Part shown: piece by piece, positions 36,380 to 45,224 of the stretch
Layout of the letters: each line of letters starts with the position of its first letter
How positions within the stretch are numbered: the stretch's first letter is position 1
Assembly: GCA_947462335.1 (NCBI GenBank)
Contig: OX381716.1
Coordinates: 8,442,861 to 8,506,860 of the forward strand
DNA from: Harmothoe impar
Taxonomy: Eukaryota; Annelida; Polychaeta; Phyllodocida; Polynoidae
Reading direction: 5' to 3'
DNA length: 64,000 bases
The notes under the pieces: generated by a model
What the model was told of the DNA's origin: nothing
What the model saw: only the letters and a program-made list of their open reading frames with translations
The model's database searches: none
Made by a program: the position numbers and the translations under genes

Positions 36380-36885
36380 TACTTGAGTCTGACTGAAGAA
36401 TATTAAATATATTCTCAAAACTCTGCATTCTGATAAATGCTATATGGAATATATATTTCTCTTTTGAATTTCCTGCTGTGAAACATTTAAAAGATATGTC
36501 TAATACAGAGAATACTCTGAGGATTCCGCCAAACCAACGTAGACAGAACTGTCTTGATGTAGGGGTCTATAGAACCCTGCCTCTGCGACAAAGACGGACA
36601 TTGCAGTAATGGAATAAGACAGTGCCCCACATGAAGCCTACAGAGACCCAGTATATGATTCTGATTGAAAGAAGAACTTCAAAGGCCGTCTGTAATTCTG
36701 GCTGCACAGAAGGGGATGGGTTGTCATAGTGTCAGGCCTCCCTCGGTGTCCATCCCTCATCTCCCACACACTGTCCTATCCCACCCCGTAGACAGAATCT
36801 ACATTTGTGTCCCATCCACTCTGTGTTTATAATGTGACATAGATTCATCATTTTATATGTTATAACATATTAAACAGACCGTACC

Positions 36886-37016
36886 GTCACGATTTAGCGC
36901 TGGGGCAAGATCCTATTTTAGTGTTTAAATAACCTTTCAAGACCCCTGTACCACCGGCGCTTATACAAGACCAACGCTCTTTAAAAAACGGCGCTTAATT
37001 GTGACAATACAGTATT
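36886..37016. mobile_element. MITE with 'ttaagcgc' arms, family G
   Basis: Starts taccgtcacgatttagcgctg and ends cggcgcttaattgtgacaat. Relatives lie at 17,740-17,816, 38,905-39,085 and 50,650-50,800. The TA-flanked CCGT ends resemble family D. Confidence 0.6.
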
Positions 37017-37134
37017 GTCAACCTATGATTTGACATATATCAAAACATTGAAAGGGGATGGGTTGTCATAGTGCCACTGTGTCCATCATTCATGCCTCCA
37101 GCACTGTCCTATCCCACCATGCCTTAAACCCGGG

Positions 37135-38115
37135 CCGCTATTAACATTATTATTGTTCAAGGCAATATAAAGGGCTGGATGAGTACCCGTCATGCCAGCA
37201 CTCCGACTGTTGCTGCCTGAGCAGCAAGTTCTACACCTTTAAGCACCCTAGGAATGGGCTTGGACGAATATATATGTCCATAAAATAATCTGCAATCATG
37301 GATCACTTTTGAATGAGGTGTGCAGTTCGAATCACACAAAAGATAGTTTTTCACTCTGTCTTTTAAACACATTTGGATCTTGAACACACCTTCATCAACG
37401 TATCATCTACCAAATATCGGACGAGGTACATTAGTTTAACACAGGTGCATTCTGCAGAGAGTTGATACCATCATACAGTATGACGGGTTAGGGGTCCTCA
37501 TTATGCTCGTTGGTATGACCTCACAAGCTGAGCCTGGGCTAACCATGCATAGTCTTAAAATGCAAAGGCTGCATAGTCTTGGAAATAGTTTAGTAAATAA
37601 AATGTGGCACCACAAGATACCGTTCTGTCTGCAGAATCGCCAGGTTAAGTTTACATTAGTCATGGGAGGCTCTGCCCGTGGCCCCCGCTCTTTTTTTTAT
37701 TCATGAAAAAAAGGGATTAGTATGAATTTATAAATTTAGAAAATTTCACCACATCTTAAAGCTTGAGACAACTTTTCGCCATTTTGTTATTCCCAAAGAG
37801 TATAATAAATCAGTGTCATTTAGAAAGAGATCATAAGAGGGGCACCTTTTTGGAAAATTATTCCACCAAAATAATGTGACCAAAAGTTCCCCAAACCAAC
37901 CACGTATACCCGTACATAAAGTATTAGTTCCTGGTCAAGTTGACCCTCTGGGTCACACAGGTCATTTCCTGATTGGCTAATCTGTCATGAAGACCCTGCC
38001 TTGACGAGAATAGGGTCAGAATAGCCGGCTACAACAACCCCTTATTAGGAAGACAGATCACTGACTTTGGTGGTACCCTCAGTGATAAGTCATAAGTGAC
38101 CCTTTAGTGTCAAAG
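37135..38115. other. No gene seen
   Basis: Non-coding. A tRNA B-box-like phrase (gcagttcgaatcac, 37,321) is isolated and not supported as a tRNA. Confidence 0.4.
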
Positions 38116-38119
38116 TCAT

Positions 38120-38580
38120 CCCTCAAAACAGGACTCAAGAATGACACAAGTTAGAAACGTTCGCACATCCCCAGGAGCGCACAAGCTGTATGCACAAGAG
38201 AGACCTGGGAGAATAGTTGAAGCTGGGCCGTCAGGGAATAAGTTCAGTGTTTTACATACATAGACTAAAATAACAGTTCCACCAGAGGGCAGCAGTGTTT
38301 GGACAGGGGACCATGAGCATTGTCCAGCTACAACATATTCACCCTATCTTGTGCCTGTAAGAGCTGAGCTCCCAGCCCTTAAGAGCCCTCTGGTGAATCA
38401 AAACTGAACTATATCCCAAAGTGCTTTCGGCCTTAATTCAACCATTAAGGTCAAGCTTTAATGTTCCTAGTGACATGTTCAATGGTGGTGTGTATTTCCC
38501 AATTAGAATAAAGACCCTTTATTACAAGTTTTACCACAATAAATGACACAGAGTTTTACACAAGAAAGTTTCCAAAACTA
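38120..38580 (+). repeat. Family C repeat split by a MITE
   Basis: Family C sequence from cctcaaaacaggactcaaga to about 38,220 resumes at tgttcctagtgacatgttca (38,462). The ~240 bp between contains the element listed next. Confidence 0.7.
38240..38440. mobile_element. MITE with ACCAGAGGGC arms, nested in family C
   Basis: Inverted arms cagttccaccagagggc (38,274-38,290) and gccctctggtgaatcaaaactga (from 38,395), with outer ttcagtgttt / aaactgaa. Both arms contain the CACCAGAGGGC phrase that matches the core of the CTCF-binding consensus. Exact termini are uncertain. Confidence 0.55.
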
Positions 38581-38751
38581 AAATACAGACTTACTTGGTT
38601 AAGCCAATGGGGCTTACTTATTCATCATGAAATAAAAGACATTTCTACAAAATGGCAGCAGTAGTGTACAGTATATATCCATACTTGCAGCAAGCCCCAG
38701 CGCTTGGCAAACCATACACCCTGACCTCTACGAGACTTACTTATTGTATGG

Positions 38752-38905
38752 CTTACCCTTTAGGGACCGTATGGTGGAGTGATGCATCCATGAATGAAGA
38801 AGCGAGTAATTCGTAAGCGCTGCATTAATGCATCATGTGGACCCTGCATCGGTGTACATCGGCATGCTTCTCACTTGGCTGCATGCAAGCATCATGATGA
38901 CTACC
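38752..38905 (+). mobile_element. Family A MITE fragment
   Basis: Phrases accctttagggaccgtatgg, gcattaatgcatcatgtgg and tgcatgcaagcatcatgatg match the family A core. The right end is missing. Confidence 0.5.
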
Positions 38906-39085
38906 GAACTATCACAATAAAGCGCCGGTTTCAAAAGAGCGCCAGTCTTGTATAAGTGCCGAGGGTACAGGGCTCTTGATTTGTTCCATAAGCACTAAAA
39001 TAGGATCTTGTTTAAGCGCCTGTATTCGGTTTAAAGGCTCCGCCAAATTGAAGAGCGCCCCAGCGCTTAATTGCAACAGTACGGT
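38905..39085. mobile_element. MITE, family G
   Basis: Runs from tatcacaataaagcgccggt to agcgcttaattgcaacagta, with internal repeats of agagcgcc / aagcgcc. Confidence 0.6.
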
Positions 39086-39532
39086 AAGGACATTTAAATA
39101 CAATGCGGCCCCTGGAGGCATCAGATTACACATAGCTCGATGCACTGTGGCGATATGAGCTCAGTTTTACTTATTTTTACAAAAAGTTGTTTCTGCTCTT
39201 TACATAAAGGCTTCAAGTTTAAATGTAAAGGTTCAGAGCATTTTATGCTTTCAATATTTCGTATTAATATTCATCTCCCTTATATTGCTTCATCACATAG
39301 GCAATATGTCATATTGGCCGTTTTAGTGTGAAGCAATTTGAAGTAAATCTGAGCATTGACCTTTATATATGAGTGTAGAACGATTTGTTTTCCCATACTT
39401 ATTTCTGGACAATTTCATATTTTAATTGTGCATTGCCTTCATATAAAATTTTGGTAAGGACATTTTTCCCCTAGTTATTTTTACTTTCCATATTCAGCAA
39501 ATGGACCTGTTTATGGAGAATGCTTTGCTTAA

Positions 39533-39784
39533 CCCTTAGTGCGTAAACGGATTACTGCATTAATGCATCATGTCCTGGTGGTTAGTTGTCATGATGCATG
39601 AATGCAGCCCTGGCAAGCACCTTGCCAGAGCTGCATTCAAGCATCTGGCCAACCCTAAGGGGTTGAGACAATCCCGAAGGGACGGCATGATGCACCAATG
39701 CAGTACCGGTGAGTTACTCGCCTGGGCTGCTTTGGTGCACCATGTTGACAAATGTCATATTTCAGAGGCATCCATCCTTAAAGG
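39533..39784 (+). mobile_element. piggyBac-like MITE, family A (complete)
   Basis: Bounded by TTAA (39,529-39,532 and 39,785-39,788). Starts CCCTTAGTGCG and ends CATCCTTAAAGG. The core has paired gcagccctggcaag / cttgccagagctgc arms. Confidence 0.8.
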
Positions 39785-40469
39785 TTAATGGGAATATGGC
39801 CATACAATAAGCCAGAGTAAAACAATGGATCAGTCTGGACTGCCTACCCTCAGTAATTTGCATAATTTCCAGCTCATCTGTCAAGGGTAAATGTATTAAG
39901 AGAAGAATGGATGGATATGAGGTACAGTTATTCCGCCTATGTCAGCAGTTTCACTGTTAGGGCTTCACTGTAGCCGGCTCGCAGCTCCTCCAGGGGCTCT
40001 TTATCTGGTTTTCTGTCAGAGCCGGCTTCCCATTAAACAGTCATTCTGCAGTAGAGTCAAGCCAGTTTAGTGTACATTGTTGAGTTTATCTTGGAATAGA
40101 ATAAGTCCTAATGGATTTCGTTTCATTCTAATTGCTTTGCCAGAAATATATCTATTCAACAGCGATTCTGCAATGGAATCAAGCCAGTTAAGTGTTTATT
40201 GGAGAGTATGTATCCGAATAGAATTACCAGGAATAGATCTATCAAAGCAATGCTCATGAAGATGTTTGTTTCTAATTTTGCCTCGAGAGTGAAACGCAAC
40301 GCTCTTTGGATAAAGCAATGTGGCTGCAGTATTTACAAGGAATTGACAACTATACATGCCTCATGTCTGAGTAAGAACACACATTGAGTAGCTGTAAACA
40401 CTGATAATCTAGATTCTCTGGGCCTTAGTCTGTAGTGGCTATACCTGGTTATGGAAAGCCTAGAAATAC

Positions 40470-40690
40470 CCTCCAAACAGAACTCAAGAATCCCACAAGT
40501 TGGTATTTTCCTGGAAATGCACAAACTGTATAAATTCCTACTGACATGTTCAACGATGATGTGTATTTACCGAGTTTTACTCATTCAAATAACCAGAAAC
40601 TCCACAATTAGAATAAGTTTCAGTACCAGAAATGACACATCATATGACACTAGAAAACTTCCAAAGACATTCAGTGCAGTCTGGGTGGTT
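40470..40690 (+). repeat. Family C repeat (internally deleted)
   Basis: Starts accctccaaacagaactcaa and continues through tcctactgacatgttcaacg to ttccaaagacattca. Confidence 0.65.
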
Positions 40691-40729
40691 TTACATGTTC
40701 TCCTTTAACCCTTTAAGGATGGTATGATA

Positions 40730-40735
40730 CCTTAA
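40730..40735. repeat. Left 6-bp target-site duplication (CCTTAA)
   Basis: CCTTAA directly precedes the terminal AGTAGTATAG and is repeated at 50,237-50,242 after the right terminus. A 6-bp duplication is characteristic of Polinton integrase-mediated insertion. Confidence 0.9.
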
Positions 40736-40801
40736 AGTAGTATAGTATGTATCGGAACGGGACTATGGTTAACTACTGTTTATTACTCAATCGACATGCA
40801 G

Positions 40802-41060
40802 CCAATCAGAGGCCTCCATTTGGTCACGTGACCGGAAGTGACCTACTTAGGGGATTAGTGGTGACGTCACGTGACCTAGTTAGCCAATCAGAGGCCGCCA
40901 TTTGGTCACGTGACCGGAAGTGACGTCATATGACCTACTTATGGACCGGAAGTGCCGTCATATGACCTACTTAGGGGACCGGAAGTGACGTCATATGACC
41001 TAATTTAGGATCACGTGACCGGAAGTGACCTGATGAGTCACGTGACCGGAAGTGACGTCA
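40802..41060 (+). promoter_or_regulatory. Array of CCAAT, CACGTG, CCGGAAGT and TGACGTCA motifs in the left TIR
   Basis: Seen: CCAAT in NF-Y-like context at 40,802 and 40,884; CACGTG at 40,825, 40,868, 40,907, 41,012 and 41,039; CCGGAAGT at 40,832, 40,914, 40,946, 40,979, 41,019 and 41,046; TGACGTCA at 40,862, 40,921, 40,986 and 41,053. These match NF-Y, USF/MYC, ETS and CREB/ATF consensus sites. They recur in a fixed order as tandem ~30-70-bp units. Function as enhancer, promoter or replication-origin binding array is inferred. Confidence 0.8.
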
Positions 41061-41070
41061 CATGACCTAA

Positions 41071-41102
41071 TGAAGAAGAAGAAGAAGAAGAAGAAGAAGA
41101 AG

Positions 41103-41132
<30 letters not shown>
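41071..41132 (+). repeat. (GAA)n microsatellite in the left TIR
   Basis: About 20 tandem GAA units. The right TIR has a shorter (CTT)n counterpart at 49,803-49,830, so the arms have expanded independently. Confidence 0.95.
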
Positions 41133-41133
<1 letters not shown>

Positions 41134-41208
41134 GACGTCACGCGACTTAATGAAGAGATGAGCGTCTTTAAGGGGTCACGCGCTTTAAAATGTGATATTT
41201 TTTTTTTT

Positions 41209-41300
41209 GGAGGAGGAGGAGGAGGAGGAGGAGGAGGAGGAGGATGAGGAGGAGGAGGAGGAGAAGGAGAGTAGGAGGAGAAGGAGGAGGAGGCGAGTCT
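41209..41300 (+). repeat. (GGA)n microsatellite
   Basis: Imperfect GGA repeat of ~90 bp, absent from the right TIR. Confidence 0.95.
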
Positions 41301-41427
41301 CTTATTTTTTTCGGTAAACCAATAAAAAACACTACGATATAAGTTTTGTTTTTTTCATTTTTTATTGTTTTACGAGCGACTGGAAGTGACTTATTGAACT
41401 AGGTAGAAGCGTTCTTTAGAGTGTATA

Positions 41428-41606
41428 AGGGGGGGAGGGGAGGGGAGGGGAGGGGAGGGGAGGGGAGGGGGGGAGGGGGCTCTTTTAAGATGCATGGGCA
41501 GGGGGGCGCTTTTAGGATGCATGGGGCGGGTGGGGGGGGGGGAGGGGGGGGGGGAGGGGGGGAGGGGGGAGGGGGGCACTCTAGGGGGGTGGGGGGGCAC
41601 TCTAAG
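41428..41606 (+). repeat. G-rich low-complexity tract
   Basis: Many runs of 4 to 9 G separated by single A or T, with a twice-repeated atgcatgggc-type phrase. Several G-quadruplexes are possible on the + strand. Absent from the right TIR. Confidence 0.9.
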
Positions 41607-41654
41607 GGGCGTTTGTCTCTTTTAAGAAAAAAAGAAAAGAAAAGATTTCAATCG

Positions 41655-41696
41655 AGAGACACGCTTCTTCCTCTCGAGAGGAAGAAGCGTGTCTCT
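41655..41696. repeat. Perfect 42-bp palindrome without loop
   Basis: Centred on CTCTCGAGAG (41,671-41,680). The left arm agagacacgcttcttcctct is matched exactly on the right. No counterpart is seen in the right TIR. Confidence 0.9.
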
Positions 41697-41842
41697 TCAT
41701 TTTTTTTTGTTTATCACGTGCCTCGATGAGGCGATCAGCTGCGACTGGAGGAAGTGACACTTTAAGAGGACACGCGTCTTAATTGTTATAATATTTTTTT
41801 ACTTACTAATAAAGAAGACGTATGAAAATAAAACACAACAAT

Positions 41843-42583
41843 TCACATGTCCGTCGTTCTCGTTGTTTCTTGCTTGATAAAGTAAAGTAATATCGCGATG
41901 CCGAGGTCAAACTTTCCCATGTCCTCAGTCAACACTCGAAGGAGTTCAAAAGGCGTACCGCCGGCACCGTCAGCTTCATCTTGCCACATTTTCAACACTC
42001 GGAAGGCCCACTCAGCGGGACTTCCTCCGTATTCGCATTCTTCAGCGATCTTATCTAACCTCTCAGGCGACAATTTTAAATGGTCCCCCACCTCTTTCCA
42101 CCTGCTACCTAGACGTCTGCCGAGGGTGCCCAAGTGCTTATGCATCGCGCGCGAGTCGGGGTTTTCGAAATCCAACCCCTGTCTGTGGAGAAGGGACATC
42201 CACTGAGCCAACAGTTCCACGCGTCTAATGCGGGTGAAGACGCGACCGAGCTCTCCCCATCTATGACGATGCGGGGTTTCACCCCACCAGACTCGGAACA
42301 TCGCCGTACACAGCTCCTCCGGTGTCTTGACACTGCGCTCTACTAGAGCATCCATACGGGCGGCGGTAACTTTTAAGCTACTGCCCAACTCTCTCCAAGA
42401 GCCGCTCAACTCTTTACCTAGTTGACGAAGCAAGGCGTCGCTATAGGCTAAGCGGCGCTGTCCTACCTCTCTGTTCTCCCCATCGGTCTGCCTCGCGCGT
42501 CTCACGTCGTCAAGCCGCATTAACTTTTTTTCAGGTGGACAAGGCGGTGAAGGCGAGCTTGAAAGTGGAATAGCTTGAGCCAT
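41843..42583 (-). CDS. Tandem death-domain-like protein (246 aa)
   Basis: Encodes a soluble protein with no signal peptide or membrane segment. After a Pro/Ser-rich and basic N-terminus (residues 1-45), two similar alpha-helical repeats appear at about 50-125 and 145-230. Each shows the death-domain pattern L-G-x-x-W-x-x-x-G near the start (GSWRELGSSL; SRWKEVGDHL) and a Trp-containing later helix; the second also has the GGTPFELLRVL motif typical of helix 5. Death domains form homotypic complexes in apoptotic and innate-immune signalling, so a decoy or modulator of host cell death is plausible but inferred. The start is the ATG at 42,581-42,583, ~110 bp downstream of a TATAAAAG box. The gene is intact, intronless and divergent from the PC4-like gene. 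Confidence 0.85.
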   Translation of the reverse strand: MAQAIPLSSSPSPPCPPEKKLMRLDDVRRARQTDGENREVGQRRLAYSDALLRQLGKELSGSWRELGSSLKVTAARMDALVERSVKTPEELCTAMFRVWWGETPHRHRWGELGRVFTRIRRVELLAQWMSLLHRQGLDFENPDSRAMHKHLGTLGRRLGSRWKEVGDHLKLSPERLDKIAEECEYGGSPAEWAFRVLKMWQDEADGAGGTPFELLRVLTEDMGKFDLGIAILLYFIKQETTRTTDM

Positions 42584-42693
42584 CTCGTCTCGTCTTGGCG
42601 GCGGCAGCGGCGGCGGCGGTGGTGGCGGTGGTGGTGGTAGTAGACGTTACTGTGGTCAGAGGCGATATGGTTTTTTTCCAACAGAAATCAGAG

Positions 42694-42701
42694 CTTTTAT
42701 A
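42694..42701 (-). promoter_or_regulatory. TATA box for the death-domain gene
   Basis: Minus-strand TATAAAAG lies 111 bp upstream of the start codon, in AT/GC-mixed DNA otherwise poor in TATA motifs. This implies transcription starting near 42,665. Confidence 0.65.
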
Positions 42702-42799
42702 CAGAGGGAGTTTAATCCCATTTCCAACAGCACTCCAGCTGTCTAGCGACCTGTCCGCATGACGCTTTTTCAGCCGCTCCGCTCCTTAAGAGCTTAGAT

Positions 42800-43194
42800 G
42801 ACGAGGGGTATGTCATCGCTATCCGTGGAGACCAGCTGAAAACGGTGTTTTTTCCTCATCCATAGCCTTACCTCCTACCCCCTACCTGAGGACGTCTCCC
42901 TCCCTCTGACATTCATTGTAACAAACGTCAGAGGTCAGGTGAAAATCGGATTTTTTCATGCACAGCCTTAGTCAGCTGTCACCCCTCCCTATTGAACTAG
43001 CCGGCCGCCGCCTGGCCGGCCCGGTCTACTCACCACGGCAGGAGGTGGTGATTTTTTTTTTGTCTTACACTTAAGTCGCTCACCACATGCACACCCCTCT
43101 ACTCACAGACAGACACGTTCGTCTTAGGGGGTCCTGCTTCACGCCACACGCCTCCTGTAGTTTTTTTTGTATACACACTCTAAGCTCATCACCG
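42800..43194. promoter_or_regulatory. Intergenic region between divergent genes, with degenerate repeats
   Basis: No ORF. The phrase agctgaaaacg...tttttt...catagcctta occurs at about 42,835 and in diverged form at 42,940 (ggtgaaaatcggattttttc). It resembles the tandem repeats that follow and probably belongs to an older array of the same control sequence. Confidence 0.5.
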
Positions 43195-43558
43195 TTAATC
43201 CTTTATACAGCTAACGCGCGTTGAATTGCTGAACAGGGTGGTAAGTAGCTTAGCTCATGACAGTGGATCCCTCAAAAACGAGGGGAAAGGGATCCAGCTG
43301 AAAACGTCATACCTTATGTCTTTGTGAATGGCCACCGGTCAGTCGGCGGCAGCAACCGCTTAATCCTTTATACAGCTAATGCGCGTTGAATTGCTGAACA
43401 GGGTGGTAAGTGGCTTAGCTCATGACAGTCGATCTCTCAAAAGGGGGGAAAGGGATCCAGCTGAAAACGTCATGCCTTATGTCTTTTGTTTCTCTTTGTG
43501 AATGGCCGCCGGCCAGCCGGCGGCAGCTGAACAGGGTCAGTAAGTAGCTTAGCTCTAG
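43195..43558 (+). repeat. 165-bp tandem repeat upstream of the PC4-like gene
   Basis: Unit 1 at 43,195-43,359, unit 2 at 43,360-about 43,530, then a partial third (ctgaacagggtcagtaagta). Each unit includes tttatacagctaa, gctgaacagggtggtaagt, gatccagctgaaaacgtcat and a short GC-rich palindrome (gccgccggccagccggcggc in unit 2). Position just ahead of the TATA box suggests an enhancer or origin-like array. Confidence 0.85.
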
Positions 43559-43571
43559 AAGCGAGAAGGCG

Positions 43572-43578
43572 TATATAA
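43572..43578 (+). promoter_or_regulatory. TATA box for the PC4-like gene
   Basis: TATATAA in the context gcgtatataaggggcc, 66 bp upstream of an ATG in ideal context (caccaccATGa). A start site near 43,605 is expected. Confidence 0.8.
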
Positions 43579-43637
43579 GGGGCCTGGAAACCTCCATTCA
43601 CTCACTCATTCTTTTGCTGCTCTCTACAGTCACCACC

Positions 43638-45224
43638 ATGAGCAAAAGACAACACCTAGCGCCGTCCAAGGATCTAAGCAAATTCAAGAACAAGAAGACT
43701 ACGCGGAACAGCGCTCGTTTAGCGTCAGTGCCTCCTCTTGCTACTGAAAATGAGACTACCGCCGCAGCCGCTTGGTCTTATCACCCTCCCGCTGTAGCGA
43801 GCGCTCGCAGCAGTAGTAGTAGTAGTAGTAGTAGCAGTAGTAGTAGTAGTAGTACTAGTAGTAGTAGTAGTGGTAGTAGTACTACTGGTAGTAGTCGTCG
43901 TGCTAGCGACGTTGTTACACTCGCGACGGTACACGTTGCTGCTAAGCGCGCTGCCGCTGCTACTGCCGCCTCGCCTGCTGCTGCTGCTGCTGCTGCTGCT
44001 GGTGATCCTCGTGCTGCGGCTGCTGCGGCTGCTGCTGCTGCACGTGCTACCGCTGCACCTGCTACGCCTGCGCCTGCTGAGGCTGCTGCGCCTGCTACTG
44101 TTGTGTCTGCTGCTGCTGCTGCTGCTGCTGCTGCTTCTGCTGCACCTGCTGCTACCGCTACTACTACTGACGACAACGCTCCTGGCACAGCGCAGTACTG
44201 GCAACCGGGTTTTTACCTCCCCACTACTGTTGATGACTTTGATGACCTGCCGCACGTTGCACAGCCCCTCTCCTCCACCACTACATCGACCGACGCCCTC
44301 GACGCCGCTCGCGCTGAGAGTTACAGCTATTCGGACACTCAGCCCCTAAACCGAGAAGAAGAGGAGGAGGAGGAGCAGCAGCAACAGGGTGAGACAAAGA
44401 ACGACGCTGACGACGAGGCGTACGAAGAACCCGAAGGGAAAGGGGTGGGCGGTACGTTTTTCGGCTCCCCTCTTCGACCTTTCGACCTCACTTCCACTGG
44501 TAGCGCGTCCGGTCCGTGGCGACTGCCCTCACCGCCACCTTACGAGGGCGGCGGCGCTTCATCTTCTACCGCTACACTCAGCACCGACGGCGTGTGGCTG
44601 CTCTGTTCCAACAACGAGGCCTCGGATACCACCAGCGCTGACGCTGCTCCTGCTATCAGTTCTGCTGCTGATTCAGCTCACGCTGATGGTGTTACTCTTC
44701 CTGCGGGTGTGAAACGTTCTAAGGTGAGTTCCAGAACAACAAGGCCTACTAAGAAGAGAAAAATACAAGAAAAAGAACGAGATGGACGAGAAGAAGCAGA
44801 GAAAACCTTCTCCCGTCTTCTCGGGTTAGAGTTCTGCTTAGACGGAGCTTTGACGCTGGAGATCTGGGAGGACATGGCTAGACTGTCTAGGAGGCCGCGC
44901 TACACAAAAGACGGCCAGGTGAAAGAGGCGTCTCTGACCAGAAGCAAGCGAGTGCACTTCACGGCCGACGCGCTGCGCGAGCTAATAGCACGCATCGCCG
45001 ATATCCGCGCAGTGGTGCGCATACGCGACACAGCGGCCGCGCAAGGAAGACCTAATCACACCCCCTGGTTCGCAGTGCTGGATAAGGAGGGCGAAGTGTA
45101 CGCAGCTGTGAGCTACTACAGCGGTAAGAACCTCGTCCATGTGCGCAAGTACGAAGGTCCTGACAAAAAACCCGAAACAGCAGGGGGTGACGCTGTCCGC
45201 CAGAGCGCTCAAAGAGTTGGATGA
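43638..45224 (+). CDS. Nuclear Ser/Ala-rich protein with C-terminal PC4-like domain(s)
   Basis: The start is the ATG at 43,638 (Kozak-type caccaccATGa), giving 528 residues in the main frame. Layout: basic N-terminus; Ser homopolymer from AGT repeats (about residues 55-82); Ala-rich segment from GCT repeats (100-180); acidic stretch (EEEEEEE, about 240); basic NLS-like TKKRK (about 370); then two globular segments. The last contains VSYYSGKNLVHVRKYEGPD, matching the PC4/SUB1 pattern G-K-x-L-V-x-(I/V)-R-x-Y, a single-stranded-DNA-binding fold. The preceding segment (LTLEIWEDM ... VHFTADALREL) looks like a degenerate second copy. The main frame ends at 45,224 after a G5 run; the expected C-terminal helix continues in the +1 frame. 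A replication or transcription role is inferred. Confidence 0.75.
   Translation: MSKRQHLAPSKDLSKFKNKKTTRNSARLASVPPLATENETTAAAAWSYHPPAVASARSSSSSSSSSSSSSSSTSSSSSGSSTTGSSRRASDVVTLATVHVAAKRAAAATAASPAAAAAAAAGDPRAAAAAAAAAARATAAPATPAPAEAAAPATVVSAAAAAAAAASAAPAATATTTDDNAPGTAQYWQPGFYLPTTVDDFDDLPHVAQPLSSTTTSTDALDAARAESYSYSDTQPLNREEEEEEEQQQQGETKNDADDEAYEEPEGKGVGGTFFGSPLRPFDLTSTGSASGPWRLPSPPPYEGGGASSSTATLSTDGVWLLCSNNEASDTTSADAAPAISSAADSAHADGVTLPAGVKRSKVSSRTTRPTKKRKIQEKERDGREEAEKTFSRLLGLEFCLDGALTLEIWEDMARLSRRPRYTKDGQVKEASLTRSKRVHFTADALRELIARIADIRAVVRIRDTAAAQGRPNHTPWFAVLDKEGEVYAAVSYYSGKNLVHVRKYEGPDKKPETAGGDAVRQSAQRVG

Larger units (their letters stand above)
35720..37130 (-). repeat. Long dispersed repeat, right member of an inverted pair
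   Basis: Inverted, collinear counterpart of 17,650-19,300. Shared landmarks include ttccccatccaaccggcatc (35,847), gcgacaaagacggacattgc (36,586), cccacatgaagcctacagag (36,627), attctggctgcacagaaggg (36,694) and agcactgtcctatcccacca (37,100). The family D MITE at 35,951 is present only here and the tRNA-like sequence only in the other member. Confidence 0.7.
40736..41842 (+). repeat. Left terminal inverted repeat (~1.1 kb)
   Basis: Matches the complement of 49,673-50,236 at both its outer end (through the motif array to about 41,070) and inner end (ataaagaagacgtatgaaaa ... cacaacaat). It is longer than the right copy because of (GAA)n, (GGA)n and G-rich expansions and a palindrome at 41,655. 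The inner edge abuts the stop codon of the death-domain gene. Confidence 0.9.

Noticed and set aside
43725..44349. Overlapping 135-176-codon ORFs opposite and beside the PC4-like gene
   Set aside because: They arise from AGT and GCT repeats read in other frames or on the other strand (poly-Ser, poly-Ala, poly-Leu).
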